Assembly: GCA_032622095.1 (NCBI GenBank)
Contig: CP136068.1
Location: forward strand, 58,798,025 to 58,862,024
From: Siphonodentalium dalli
Taxonomy: Eukaryota; Mollusca; Scaphopoda; Gadilida; Siphonodentaliidae
Length of the DNA stretch: 64,000 nt
Reading direction: 5' to 3'
Part shown: one piece after another, positions 33,713-46,530 of the stretch
How the letters are laid out: every line of letters begins with the position of its first letter
Numbering within the stretch: the first letter of the stretch is position 1
Position numbers and translations under genes: made by a program
The notes under the pieces: model-generated
What the model saw: the letters and a program-made list of their open reading frames with translations, nothing else
The model's database searches: none
Told to the model about the DNA's origin: nothing

Positions 33713-34450
33713 TAAGTGTGTTGGCAATCGCCGACTAAACCCATTTTCTTCAAATTGAGTGCCCCTCCCACAATCTTTCATCCAAACGACAGCAGTTTGG
33801 AGTCTTTAAATCGCACAATTAGATTCCTTGTATCATGGAGAAGAATATACATGTATATCAATTTGGTGGAAATCGGCGCTAAAATTAGTTTTTATCAATT
33901 TTGGTGCCCCTCTCCCCTTCCGTCATCCCTGACGCGAATGGCGCCACGTTTGAACAACACCATTAGAATCCTCTTGTCATGGGAATGATTATATAAAAGT
34001 TTCGTGGCAATCGCCGGCAAACATTTTTTCTACCCCTCCCCTTTTCTGCCCCTGACAACGGCGTCACTGTAGAAAATTCTAACCCGCACATTATCTTTCT
34101 CGTAAAATGTTACCCCTAGCAGACCGTTTGTTACCATCTAGATGGTCCCTCGGCGCTAAACTTAGTTAATCAATTTTGGTGCCCCTCCCCTTCCGTGCAT
34201 CCCTGACTCAAACGGCGCCACTTGTGGCATATTTAATCCACACCATCAGATTCCTTATATCATAGGGATGATTATATATAAGTTTCGTGGCAATCGGCGA
34301 CAATTTTGTTCTGCCTCCTCCCCTTTTCTGCCCCTGACAACAACGGCGTAACTTTAGAAAATCCTAACCCTCACCATTATCTTTCTCGTAAAAAGTTACC
34401 CCTAGTAGACCCCTTTGGTGCCATATAGATGGTCCCCTGTGAATTTCTAT
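33713..34450. repeat. Roughly 135-bp degenerate satellite, segment 3
   Basis: Continues the array after the Harbinger-like insertion: ttggcaatcgccgac, tgcccctcccacaatctttc, tcgcacaattagattcc, gtggaaatcggcgctaaa, ccttccgtcatccctgac and so on, to about 34450. The last units are compressed (cccctccccttttctgcccc repeated at 34036 and 34318). Confidence 0.75.
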
Positions 34451-34454
34451 AGAA

Positions 34455-34493
34455 CACAGACAGACATACAGACAGACAGACATACATACATTC
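34455..34493. repeat. CAGA/CATA microsatellite
   Basis: A run of (ca)gacagacatacagacagac ending in catacatacatt, at the end of the satellite array. Confidence 0.85.
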
Positions 34494-34649
34494 GCAAATA
34501 TAGATATAGATATTGTAGAATCAATAAAAATCATACCAACACAGGTCCCCAGAACAAAATTTTATCACACCCCCAATAATACTTACTCCTATGGAATTAA
34601 GTATTATTGGGGTAGGGTCCATTTCTGTTCTGGGGACTTGTGCTTCTTA

Positions 34650-35112
34650 CATGAAAACACCACGGAATTTCGTTTCTTAAACGAGGTTTTTATGACCAGC
34701 GATAGGAGGATAGCTATTGAGGAAAAAATCAGCTTTGTCGTCGACAATATGTGCAAATAAAAGTAAAATTTCGGGTTTTTGGGGGTACTTTCAAAAAATC
34801 CATTCTGAAATGAAATCTCCAGGGAATTTCGTTTCAGAAATTGTCTATTGTTGACCAGTGATGACTCGAGCACTATTAATATGACAATCAGCTTTGTACT
34901 CGAATGTGCAAATAGAAGTCATTTTGGGGGTTTTGGGAGTACTTTCAAAAAGCCCATTTCTGAAATGAAAACGCCAGGAAATTTCGTTTCATAAATTGTG
35001 TATTGTTGATCAGTGATTGCTGGAGCACTATTAGTATAAAGATCAGCTTTGTACTTTAAAGTGCAAATAGAAGTCATTTGGTGGGGGGGGGTTGTAGGGT
35101 CTCTAACCATGC
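34650..35112. repeat. Tandem repeat, about 160-bp unit, three copies
   Basis: Each unit carries atgaaaacgccaggaaattt cgtttc, then gaccagtgat, then atcagctttgtac, gtgcaaatagaagtcatttt and gggggttttgggagtacttt caaaaa. Copies begin near 34650, 34808 and 34965. A weak resemblance to the words aaacgccaggaa and gtgcaaatagaa at 46926-47020 suggests the array may continue on the far side of the putative CACTA-like element. Confidence 0.7.
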
Positions 35113-35773
35113 CACTGCCAAAAATATTTTCTCAATTCAGGAAAAAAAAAATCTTGAAATGAGATATTATCTTGGGAGAATAGCTAGAAAAATAAGAAAA
35201 ACATATTTTCTAGGTCAAGAAATGAAAGGATGGGAAAATTTCTTGTCTGAGAAAATTTCTTTAAGAAAACACAGTAATCTTAGTAAGAAAATCCTAGTAA
35301 AAAAATCTTAGTATAGATTTTTTTTCTTAATGTAGGAAAGATTGTTTTTCTCACATAAGTTTATTTTTCTTGAAATAAGATAAGTTTAAGATACTGCGAT
35401 TATCTTGGGAGAATAGCTAGAAATTTAAGAAAGCTATACAATTAATCTAGAACAAGAAATAATATTTTCTATAGTAAGAAATATCGTCAAGATATTTTTT
35501 CTTAAGTGATGCCAATTTTTTCTAGAATGAGATTTTCTCAAGCAGGAAAATAAATCTAAGTAAGGAAAACAAGTTTTCTTAACTAGGAATATTTTCCCCA
35601 ATTAGGAAAGATATATTAGAAAACAATTCTTAATTAAGAAAAACATTTAATTTTAAATTAATATATAATTTCAATTGTGTTTTAAAATATACAATTGACA
35701 TTTATTCTGAATATAAAAACTTCTTTGTAAATATCATTGTTAAATGTATAATAGAGACAATAATGGGGCTTAA

Positions 35774-36266
35774 AGGCACGGGAGGCCTTAGTTGTCGAAA
35801 ATATTCATATTTGTTTCAATCACCGTAAACAGAAAAACATTAAAACGCATACAGTTTTGTTCATATATACCATGGCCATCGCGTAAACAGCATGCTATCA
35901 TAAAGACCTACTATATTTTACCTAAGCAGGAGCCTGATTGTGTTACAGAAGGCAGCACAGTGTTACTGGCTAATCACACACAAATGATATAAATGCTCTT
36001 TATTCGTTCCATATCAAAATTCAGCAACAATGAACGCTCTTTATGTTTACCATCATAATATAAACAAACACCAAGAAAGTACCTTTTTATGCTTTTGTTT
36101 ACATAAGAATGGTCAAACATATGACAATAACATACTGTTTATGCGATATTTCTTATTTGTATACGGACAAAGTCTGTCTGCATTTTAATATTCTTTCTGT
36201 TTGTGGCGGTTTTTGACCGGTGGAAATATTTTCACAGCATACCCACCGCCAAGGCCTCCCGTACCT
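35774..36266. mobile_element. TTAA-flanked MITE, AGG(C/T)ACGGGAGGCCTT family
   Basis: Tips AGGCACGGGAGGCCTT and AAGGCCTCCCGTACCT are inverted repeats flanked by TTAA (35770-35773 and 36267-36270). It is 493 bp and non-coding. The tip shares AGG-ACNN with the AGGTACTC family and uses the same target. Confidence 0.82.
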
Positions 36267-36930
36267 TTAAACTTTAAATATACAATCAACAATTTCTCGT
36301 TACAGTTATGGGTTCCTAAAATTGCAAGTGGCCAAACAAGATACTGTACATTCGTGAAATGAAACTATACAAAGTACCTGTATCTTGTTCTGCCTCTTAA
36401 AATTGTATAAACCTATATACGCAACAAAAAATATATTGATTGCTAATAATTACATCCCGACACATGATTTTCAATATATTTATAAAAAGAGTTACCTCAA
36501 ATGTGTCGGTTGCAAAAAAAATATATAACAATTTCTGTTATTTGAGTATCCAGTTCAAACGATAGGAAAAAAAATCATCACACATGACAAAACAAGCACT
36601 GTATGTGCCTTAATAAACATCGTAACCCTGTATTTTTAAATGCACATATTCTAGGACGGGTGATGTGTAATAAACACAGAAAGACACTTGTATTAATGGA
36701 TTTGTTGATACGGCACATGTGCCATTGAGGAAAGATAGAACTCTAGGGTGTGCTGTTCATTCCGTCATTGTGCGCTAGCACTCGTGTCATATCAACAAAC
36801 CCATAAACAAAATTGTGTAATTCTGAGTATATACAGCATGGTTTCAATAGCTGTTTCATGAATCATGCAGATTGCAGGTTTACTGTTCAGGTACTAGCCC
36901 AAGTCTTTTCGGTATGCAACAGCTTGAGAT
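36267..36930. other. Non-coding stretch, nothing recognised
   Basis: AT-rich sequence. No open frame, RNA gene or repeat boundary is evident. Confidence 0.35.
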
Positions 36931-36938
36931 ATCGAATA

Positions 36939-37151
36939 CAGTAATGCCCCGAGTATAATCGACTCCTTAAACACAGTAGAATTATGGGTAACTTTTCAGG
37001 ATTTAGTCGGAAATATGGCTTGTTGCCATTCATCGGAAAGCTGTCTGAGAGCTTCCCGATGAATGGCAACAAGCCATGTTTCCGACTAAATCCTGAAAAG
37101 TTACCCATAATTCTGCTGTGGTTAAGGAGTTGATTACTTAGAGCATTACTG
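36939..37151. mobile_element. TA-type palindromic MITE, intact copy
   Basis: A nearly perfect 213-bp palindrome: CAGTAATGCCCCGAG...taatcgactccttaa...gaattatgggtaacttttca...ggcttgttgccattcatcgg, then the mirror image. TA precedes the left tip (36937-36938); the right flank is CA. TA target and CAGTAATG tips fit a Tc1/mariner-type MITE. Relatives lie at 39399-39582 and 7641-7756. Confidence 0.85.
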
Positions 37152-37492
37152 CAGTTGAAACTGTTTTGAATCGAGTCCTGTCCGGCTACTCTTCTATAAC
37201 CTCTCAAGATTTTGAAGTGTTGAATGGGTCACCATGAATCGCTAAATTAAACAATCGCAACGGTGTTGAATGTTTTGCTTATCGCTCACTATTTACTGCT
37301 GTATATAAACAAACGATTGACTCACACAAAGTGTGTTTTGTGGATAATAACGCATTCATATGAACATTATCCTATACTATTAGTATATTCTTGGGAAACT
37401 TTTTGTAAATGTTATTTATAAATTATAACCTATAACGAAGGCCATCCATTCCTTTAAGTTCCAAAGATATAAGGAGAATCACGACATTTTAA

Positions 37493-37962
37493 AGGTACTC
37501 AACCCGATAAAACTCCTCTCAATTACTATTTCAATGGCTTCGGGGGTCAAAAATATTTGATTCGAGTCGAGGAAGTCACCCATCAAAGCTCAGATTTGTT
37601 AGATATCGATTTTAGAAATCTATTATTTTTCATTATCGGGAATACTATCTGGCCCAGAACTCAGTTAAAATTGCGTTAAAATTACCACTTGATTTTAGAG
37701 TTATCCATCCTTGTCTGTTTGAATAGATTTTGAGTACACATCCAGAGCAGATTACGGCAGTTATTAGTACTTATCTCGAGAATAATAACAAATTTCAAAA
37801 ATCAATATCTAATAACTCTGAGCTTTGTTTGATGGTTTCCTCGACTCGAATCAAATATTTTTTACCCCCAAAGCCAAAGCAATAGTAATATAGGACCCTC
37901 TGATCGGATTGTTGTTGTTGGAATCTGTTGAGATGGGGACCCTCTTTACGGGTTGAGTACCT
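37493..37962. mobile_element. TTAA-flanked MITE, AGGTACTCAACCCG family, copy 3
   Basis: 470 bp with the family tips and TTAA at 37489-37492 and 37963-37966. It is closest to the copy at 30254 (both read ctatctggcccagaactcag and gagtacacatccagagcag). Confidence 0.9.
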
Positions 37963-38104
37963 TTAATTGCATACCGCATCCATCATGGTGCAACTGTTTT
38001 GTGTTCAAGTGACAACCTTACCATGGTGTTGGAAATTACTGCAGTTTAATACCGCAACATTACTGGGGTAACACCACGTTAGAGATGGTCAATTACTTTA
38101 AGTA

Positions 38105-38345
38105 TATGCGGGTTTGAAATCATCATGCTTTCATGGGAAAGGCTGCCCTCTATGTTCTTATAAAAAGCGTCAATTTGACCTAATCTGAAGAAATACTGGT
38201 AGTGCTATAATCAAGATAACTTCAGCCCACAATTCTGGGCGTAAAGTCCATTATAGAAGAACATCGGGATGGGACTCGGTCAAGAACAGCATCAACCCAA
38301 ATGATACCACAAGTTGTGGACCGGGAAAACTTGGGTCTAAACAGG
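38105..38345. mobile_element. Partial copy of the 2138-2724 MITE family
   Basis: Words tcatcatgct, ggctgccctctatgttc, ttgacctaatctgaag, attctgggcgtaaagtc, cattatagaagaaca, agcatcaacccaa and tgtggacc appear in the same order as at 2525-2712. Only the right half is present. Confidence 0.65.
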
Positions 38346-39300
38346 TACTAGTGCATGCATGTATTACAAGCATTAAAGGGTACACTGATTCCGGCCATTT
38401 ATGAGATCATCGCCTTTTATACTCAACGGAATATATGCAACAAATGGAATGAATTTGGCCCATGATATGGAACCTAAAGAGCTTTGGTCTGTCTTCTACT
38501 GGAAACAACTCTTAAATTTATTAAGACTTTATCAAGTTTTTTTCACAGTATAGTCTACATGTTTAGTATAGCACTAGTACTCCCAGACTTTTTGTGATAA
38601 AAATGCGGATAAAAGTGCAGAATTCCATGTACATGTACTTGTTTTAAATTGATGAATTAAGTGCATGAGCGACTTTAGAGTTCTTTGAAGTGCAGTCATG
38701 CAAAATAACATAAAAGTTTGTAAAAAAGGTACATGTACATACTACTACAATTATAGCGGTATGAAGTGTCTGGAGCACCTTTGATGGATAGAAGCGAATG
38801 TAAAACAGGCCTTTAAATTTTGCAAGAATCAAACTATAGCATTTCTACATCAAATCAGCTGCTTTTTACCAGACTCAAACTAAGAATCATGATTCTGACT
38901 CTCATCATACTAAAATCCCTACAAAATAATATACTGGTGCACAGATATTTCATTGAGTGTTTCAAATCATTTTAATGGGACCCAAGGCACTCACAGTGAG
39001 TAGTAAATATGCCAAACATACTGTATAACATACAACCGTTCGTAAAAACATCACCACTAAGAAAAACATGATTACTGGTTCCTTTGGCATCTTATTGGAC
39101 TTATTCAACACTGGTTGGTAATGTCATTTTAACAGTGATGTTTATCAGAATTGCTAGCATGCAATGCCATTCTTTCAAATAAGTTACTCACAAAATATCG
39201 AAAGACCAGATGTGAGTATAATATAAATTTATCACCCCATTTTATGCAGGGATACATAAAATAAACATAACATATGTTACTAGTATGCTTTAAAGTCAAC
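38346..39300. other. Non-coding stretch, nothing recognised
   Basis: No supported gene. tacatgtac words are frequent. The short frame at 38644-38832 (minus) has no motif. Confidence 0.35.
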
Positions 39301-39311
39301 ATGGACAATTA

Positions 39312-39850
39312 AAGGTAAACAATCTCTCCATGGTCTCCATATCATCAGATTCTAAGAACAACATTTCTTAATCAATTAATTACCAAAACATAATGCTACA
39401 GTAATGGCCAAAGTAATCGACCACTTAACCACAGCTGAATTATGGGTAATTTTTCAGGATTTAGTCGGAAAAATGACTTGTTGCCATTCATCGGAAAGCT
39501 TTCCCCAAGAGCTTTCCGATGAATGGCAACAAGCCATTTAATTCTGCTGTGGTTAAGTGGTCAATTACTTTGGGCATTACTGTAACTACTGTCAACTCTA
39601 GTGTAACATTTTCCAAAACGTGTTATAAATCAACATTTTGTTCATCGCAACTTGGTATCAAGATTATGTCAATCGACTCATTGAATATTTGCTAGGCCGG
39701 GAAATATTCAAGGTGGTGAAAAATAAGAGATTTCAAAAAATTATATTTTATAACTCAGCACTTTAAAGGGTGTGTTCCTCAACTCGAATAAATTATTTTT
39801 ACCCCTGAAGCCAAAGAAATGGTAATTGAGGAGCGTGAACTCGGATTATC
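39312..39850. mobile_element. Diverged TTAA-family MITE split by a TA MITE
   Basis: The left part (aaaggtaaacaatctctcc, tctccatatcatcagattct, taccaaaacataatgct) and right part (tgtcaactctagtgtaac, atcaacattttgttca, attatttttacccctgaagc caaagaaatgg) are the two halves of one diverged copy. They are interrupted exactly by the TA-type hairpin at 39399-39582. Confidence 0.65.
39399..39582. mobile_element. TA-type palindromic MITE, nested copy
   Basis: 184 bp, with tips CAGTAATGGCC and GGGCATTACTG and TA on both sides (39397-39398, 39583-39584). The arms fold around ggaaagctttcccc/gagctttccgat. The right arm lacks the stretch corresponding to the aatcctgaaaa block. It is inserted in the element at 39312-39850. 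Confidence 0.85.
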
Positions 39851-41224
39851 TGTCTTTAAATGTACATGTATGGTACATGTCTAAGCCACATTAAGCTCCT
39901 TGTACAGATTACTTGGTGATACAGCAGGTTGACAAAGATAAAGGAACATCAGAATATTTTTATTCTGTGATGGATTTTAAGGCCTGTATGTACATGAATC
40001 TGATGATATTGACATGCTGCAATAATTTATCACTTAAAGTGATGTGAAACACTCCAATAGGGTGATAAAATATAAATGGAGAATAATATTGTTCAAAGTA
40101 GTACTTTTTACAAATATTATATCCAAATTAACAACACACACCATCATTCATATACATAATTAAATGCAGTAACTATCAAAGGCGAACTCGTTTTCGTTAT
40201 ATTATCGCAGATAGATGCGCCCCGAATCGAGTAGTAAATATTCACAATTGAGCGTAGTTCAGACACTGTTTTCTATGGAGTGATACGGTTGATTTGCTTT
40301 CGATTTTCGGCTATGTTAGTAGAATGCTACCTTCTTCCAGTTGGCATAGCGCCTTGGTACTAACTGATCAGTTTCACGCACCAGAACAAGTGCATAATAT
40401 ATCTTTAAAAGTTCATATCCTTCAGACAAGCTCAGAAACAAGGCTTGAGACTGATCCATGGGTACTGTAGTGCTTTGTGTAGAGATATGAAACTGGTACA
40501 CCTCCAAATTCTGGTCAATGTAGTATGAAGTACGATATAACAAAGGTTATGCATACACTGGATGCCATAGTGCACATTTTCTGAGACTCATACAGGTACA
40601 TACAGAAGCATACAGGTACATGTACATGTATGTTGTAGAATTGAATTCACTAACTTCACTTGCCAAGATTTTCACCACTAAGTCTGATAAAATGTAGACG
40701 TCAGTGATCGGTCTCCATCAAGGAAGTAATGGATGTGTCATTTTTGCCTTTGATGAAGACATTGGTCATCATTTGGTTATATATTAAAGCCTCCACTTCG
40801 CTGCACAGTACTGGATTCAGTGCATACCGTCCATTGGTATACATATGGTACCTGTATATAGCCAGGACTGTCACAAAGCACCAACTCACATTATGTCATG
40901 CATGGACGAATACCGATAACATCTAGATTACATGTATTTGTTACATGTACACCGAATAACATTTGAAATCCTTCCTCAACCAGTCTTGGGACAGAATTAA
41001 TAATATTGGTATCAAGTGTAATCATTATCTGCAAGAAACACTCAGGAAACATGATTCTATGATTGGTTATCAGATATCGGGCCTTGAATAAAATGTGTAT
41101 GTCTCAATCCAGTCAGGCAGCTCCTCCTGTCTGAAAAATAAGATTTGAATGCTTGTAATGACATCAGAAAGCGGAATGACTAATCATGTACATATTATTA
41201 AGATGTACGGTCCAAATTAATCAC

Positions 41225-41226
<2 letters not shown>
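39851..41226. other. Non-coding stretch, nothing recognised
   Basis: Short frames at 40316-40543 (minus), 40701-40889 (minus) and 40729-40926 (plus) have no recognisable domain. A tacatgtacatgtatg run lies at 40616-40633. Confidence 0.35.

Positions 41227-41293
<67 letters not shown>
41227..41293. repeat. Poly-G run of 67 bases
   Basis: An uninterrupted G67 lies between tcaccc and cagttat. Genomic G runs of this length are rare, and two-colour sequencing chemistries produce artefactual G tails, so this may be an assembly artefact. Confidence 0.9.
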
Positions 41294-41297
<4 letters not shown>

Positions 41298-41723
41298 TAT
41301 AACACTAATGTTATCCATTCAAACGCTGCATGTTGGTCAGAATCAGCTACAAATACATACTAAGTGTTGTCATCACTAAATCCAGCATACTGATTGGTCG
41401 GCGCCCACGTGGCTAGTTGCAGTTATTTCTCAGTGAATGCGCAACGGCTCATAACACCAAGCTCACAAGACCATCCATACGTCATTGAGTTTGGAAAGAC
41501 GAACGCGTAATGTTTTGGGCGCATTTGGACTCGCGCAGGGATTGGCTTAATACATCATCTGGTTGCAAATATGAAGAGAAATTGTTCCTATTAACTTTTG
41601 CCAAGGGTGCTATTGGGTACTTTGGGCTGTTTTTGTCACGATACACTATTCAATTTAAATACATTTACAAAAGTGGCTATTTCGCTAAATGTATATAGAT
41701 ATAAGGATTAACTGTCATGTGAT

Positions 41724-41823
41724 NNNNNNNNNNNNNNNNNNNNNNNNNNNNNNNNNNNNNNNNNNNNNNNNNNNNNNNNNNNNNNNNNNNNNNNNNNNNN
41801 NNNNNNNNNNNNNNNNNNNNNNN
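41724..41823. other. Assembly gap (100 N)
   Basis: Exactly 100 Ns, the conventional placeholder for a scaffold join of unknown size. Distances across it, including the span of the putative CACTA-like element, are therefore uncertain. Confidence 0.98.
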
Positions 41824-41974
41824 TGAAGAAAAAATACATGTACATGTATGCTGCATATACATGTATGTGATATGGATGCATGTATTTTCATAATTTGCAA
41901 ACATATTCAAAAACCAAGTGTAAAGTTCATTCTTCCAACAATATTCGCATTTTCGGCGATTCAGATGTCAGAAG

Positions 41975-42700
41975 ACCATAATTCAATCGTAAGTGGAGGA
42001 ATCGGGCCTGACAAAATCATGGATAGTTTGTTACGATGTCATCGCAGATGAGTATATTTAATATCGGTGGTTAACCACGTGATTAACTATCCTATGATAT
42101 TTCCATTTACTTTGTACGATTTTTACGTACACGCAAATTTCACCAAGTGGAGGTAACCAAGGATACGTCACAATTTTGCATTGATATAACTCGTGATCAT
42201 GTCGTGAGCATACGCAGTCCAACTATCGGTTATTACCCAAGATGGGAATCTGTCCACTTACAATTGAATCGTAGTCATATGAATCATGAATGTTCACTCA
42301 GTGAACGTACTAGTACAGATGAAAGATACAATCTTAACCGGAGGAACCGGGATCGACGAGATCGTGGATAGTTTGTTCACACGATTACGATGTCGTACAT
42401 GATGAAATCACAGTTTTTTTGAAAAGCATGTGATTGACTATCATGCGATCCTTCAGGCCACAATTTTGACATACACATGACTGATTACTGTGATTAGTGA
42501 TTACGTCGCAAATGGGGATAACCAAGGATACGCCACAATTTTGCTTTTAAATAAAACAGTGCATGATATTATTTTTTTACCTACGATTTTGAGATGAGCA
42601 TGCACATTTGAGCGGTTACTTCCTACGACAGAAATATTTCCACTAACGATAGTATCGTGGTAATCTGAACGTTCACTTAGTGTTAAATTGGCCATGGCAT
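41975..42700. repeat. Diverged tandem duplication, about 355-bp unit
   Basis: aaccaaggatacgtcacaat tttgc (42156) recurs at 42520, and tcatggatagtttgttacga tgtc (42017) recurs as tcgtggatagtttgttcaca plus gatgtcg (42362). Both units end near a tcagtg/cactta-gtgaacg word. Confidence 0.6.
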
Positions 42701-43589
42701 GACAATATTAAAGAGATTGTGGGAATTCTATCAGGTTGACATTTGTTAGAATAATGGTATGAAGTATAACTGATCATAACTGACAATTTCCTTATAAGCT
42801 ACATGTATATTTTCAATAAATGGAACCTTTTTATTTTCCAACTATTGTCATATTAATGTCGACCAATAATACACTGCATTTATGGCAGAATTTGATTTTG
42901 CAGACGAAAATAGCCATTCCCGGATAGTTTTTCCTTTTATGTAACATAAAATTTAGGCCAATTTATAATTCATTAAAAATCGTTTTTGCAGTTGGGAACA
43001 CAGTTGGGAATATTGTGTAGGGCTACCTTTATATATGAATCATAAATGCCATATAATCATAGTCCGTCAAAAGTTACTATTTTGACCAAAAAAATGTTCA
43101 TTCATCAATGACGGATTCCATTTTCTGAAATATTTCACGGAAACAAATTAGGCCGATTTACTATCAAATTTAATTTGAATAAAATGGATATGTCGTGGAC
43201 TTTTAATTGTAGTTCGATTAAGTATTTTACTAGTAACAGTCAGTTCATAATGAGAAACACTTCAATTGATTACTAATTAGTTTCACTTACCTAAAATCCG
43301 ATCAATTTGTATCCTATGAAAACGTAAGATGAACGTCGCTATCCACGAGGCCTCGATCTGAGCCGGTAGGTAAAAAATAGAAATGTTTGTGCCGCTGTTG
43401 TAAAGTGGAACGAAATTACACGCATCAAGAACTATTACCTCAAAATTTGTAATAATAAAAGTTCAACGAAGCAATAGATTGATAAGGCCACCACCAACAG
43501 GAGCGTGGAGACAGGGTGATTGGGGTGTATATATCCCAAACAGTTCTAATAATTAAAAATTTCATGACTGCCACATTAGTTGTAAACTT

Positions 43590-43960
43590 CACACCATATA
43601 AGAGCACCCCACCCCCTGGAATACGGAATAATACCACTTAACACAGAGGGTGGAATACGAAATACCAGTTAACAGTCATATGGATAAATTCTCTATTGCC
43701 GTACGAACGCCGGTCATCATGTCCATGTCTAAAATGATATAAATTGATGATCGACGATCTGTATGTCAAACCGTGCATTATTGTGACAAACATCGCATTT
43801 ATATTATTCTTATGATCATTTTTTGGGAAGGTTGGTATACGAATACGAGTATTTTTGGAATACCGAATACCTCCTAACAGAGGGGCGGAATACGGCGTAC
43901 CTCATAACAGGGCATGGAGTACGGCGTACGAAATGGGGGGGGGGGGGGGGGGTCTTATAC
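43590..43960. repeat. Short minisatellites of ggaatacggaataccNNNtaacag
   Basis: Two clusters (43610-43675 and 43855-43935) of roughly 33-bp units: (t)ggaatac(c)ga(a)taccncntaacagng. Between them is unrelated DNA. A G16 run follows at 43936-43952. Confidence 0.6.
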
Positions 43961-44084
43961 CGGGTATGACATATATTACATAAAAAAAACACACTCACCG
44001 CGCTGTTGAAGGGGGGGATGTCTGTGTAACCTTTGTTTATTAATTTAACCCTTTCATAACGGGAGTTAGGCTGGTGCAGCATTA

Positions 44085-45960
44085 AGGACGCTGTTTGTAT
44101 TAAACATTTATCATGGTCAGTGACTCAGTGTATGCATTTTAAAACACAGGGCAAGTTAGATTACATCATTTAATTGATATTCTAGTTAAAATAGTCTGTG
44201 AAACTACTTTAAACCCACATGTTTTGCACCCTGTTTTGCCAACTAAACTATGAAATATAGATATGTTATTTGTTTTATTGTCAGAGAAAAGCATTCTGCA
44301 AAGATATGGCCTTATACATGTTATAAACATGCAAATAGTGGCTTCATTTGGCCTTTCTTCCATCATTTAGAGAGTCAAATCTGAAGAAATTTCCTTAGTT
44401 TGATATTTATTATCCCATAATCACATGAACTGGTATTTAAAACCTCAAATGTCAGTATTTCCTATCAGATGGACATATCAACTAATAAATTAAACATTTC
44501 CCATGGTCATTACATGCATTTTAATATACAAGGCAATGTAGAAAACATCATTTGATGGATATTTTACTTAAAATAGTCAGTGGAAACTACATAAAAGCAA
44601 TATTGTATGCATCCCTGTATAGCCAAATCAAATTAAACTATGGATATTGTATTGTTTATTTCATCTGAGACATGTATTCTGTTCGGATATAGCCTTATAT
44701 ATGTTATAAACATGCCAATAATGGCATCATTTAGGCTTTTTTTTCATAATTTAGAGGGTCAAAGCTGAATAAATTCCCTTATTTCAAATTTGTAAGATGC
44801 CAAGCCAGCTGAAATGGTGTATCAAACCTTAATTGGCAGTATTTCTGATCAGATGGACATCTCTCCCAATAAATTAAACATTTCTCATGGTCACTGCATG
44901 CATTGTGATATATAGGGCAAGGTAGAAAACATTATTTGATGGATATCTTACTTAAAATAGTCTGTGGAAACTACATAAAAGCAATATTGTATGCATCCCT
45001 CTATAGCCAAATGCAATTAAACTATGGATATTTTATTGTGTATTTTATCAGAGACATGTATTCTGTTGAGATATAGCCTTATACATGTCATTAATATGCA
45101 AATAGTGGCTTCATTTGGGCTTTCTTCCATTATTTAGAGAGTCAAATCTGAAGAAAATCCCTTAGTTTGATATTTATGATCCCATAATCCCATGAAATGG
45201 TATTTTAAACCTCAAATGTCAGTATTTCTTATCAGATGGACATATCAACTAATGAATTAAACATTTCCCATGGTCATTACATGCATTTTAATATACAAGG
45301 CTATGTAGAAAATATCATTTGATGGATATTTTACTTAAAATAGTCTGTGGAAACTACATAAAAGCAATATTGTATGCATCCCTCTATAGCCAAATGCAAT
45401 TGAACTATGGATATTTTATTGTGCATTTTATCAGAGACATGTATTCTGTTGAGATATAGCCTTATACATGTTATTAACATGCAAATAGTGGCTTCATTTT
45501 GGGCTTTCTTCCATAATTTAGAGAGTCAAAGCTGAATAAATTCCCTTAGGTTTCAAATTTAAAAGCTGCCAAGCCAGCTGAAATGGTGTATCAAACCTAA
45601 AATGTCAGTATTTCTTATCAGATGGAGATCTCTACCAATGAAATAAGCATTTCTCATGGCCATTGCATGCATTTTAATATATAGGACAAGGCAGAATACA
45701 TCACTTGATGGATATTTTACTTAAAATACTTTGTGGAAACTACATAAAAGCCACATTGTATGCTTTACTATATAGCCAAATGAAATTCAACTATGGATAC
45801 ATTGGATATTTTATTGTTTGTATCATCAGAGACATGCATTCTGCTAAGATATAGTCTTGTGTGTGTTATAAACATACAATAGGTGCATGCATATATGGCC
45901 TCATTGGGCTTGCTTTCATAATACAAGAGAGTCAACTCTGAAGAAATACCATCGGTTTGA
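44085..45960. repeat. 385-bp satellite in an alternating A-B-A-B array
   Basis: The box cagtatttcnnatcagatgg starts at 44455, 44839, 45222 and 45608 (spacing 383-386), with a partial unit before. Every unit contains aaaatagtcngtggaaacta c, aaaagcaatattgtatgcat and tagccttatanatgtnat. Two forms alternate: A has cccataatcncatgaa-tggt attt, B has gccaagccagctgaaatggt gtatc. The array is therefore a dimeric higher-order repeat of about 770 bp. Confidence 0.88.
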
Positions 45961-46249
45961 AATTGGTAGCATCTTCCATCCTTACATAAGAGGGGTATAT
46001 ACCAGCTTGAAGTACCGGTTTAATTAATAGGTTCAATGCAAGGGGCCACCAGAGAGGTTTGTCTAGTTCGGGATGGTGTGGCAAACCGCCAACTGGAGAT
46101 TTCAAGGGAGCCTCCTCAATGGCGACCCACTATATTGTGCAAACAAAATTTTATTAAAATTGTATAAAGGTCAGCATGCCCTAAGAGCATTGAGAAATAG
46201 ATAAAAACACTTACTGACAGATTGCCAATAACAAAATTACATCTGTTGA

Positions 46250-46530
46250 AACTATTGTTATGTAAACAAAACTGTTACAGTGATTTGTCAACAAATATAT
46301 AAATCTAGCTGTATTATTAGTTCAAATATTTAACTATGAATAACATTTTCAGAATATTTAATCAACAGGTTGCATCTTTTCCAATGTTATGTAAACAAAA
46401 CAGTTACAGTGAGTGACTTGTCAACAATTATATAATCCTATAGCTGTAGTATTACATGTAGTTCAAATATTTAAGTATGAATATGAATTTCAGAATATTT
46501 AATCAACAGGTTGGACCTTTTTCAATGTTT
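46250..46530. repeat. Tandem dimer, about 135-bp unit
   Basis: Two units share gttatgtaaacaaaac-gttacagtg, acttgtcaacaa-tatata, tagctgta, agttcaaatatttaa, tatgaat, and ttcagaatatttaatcaaca ggttg. Confidence 0.8.
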
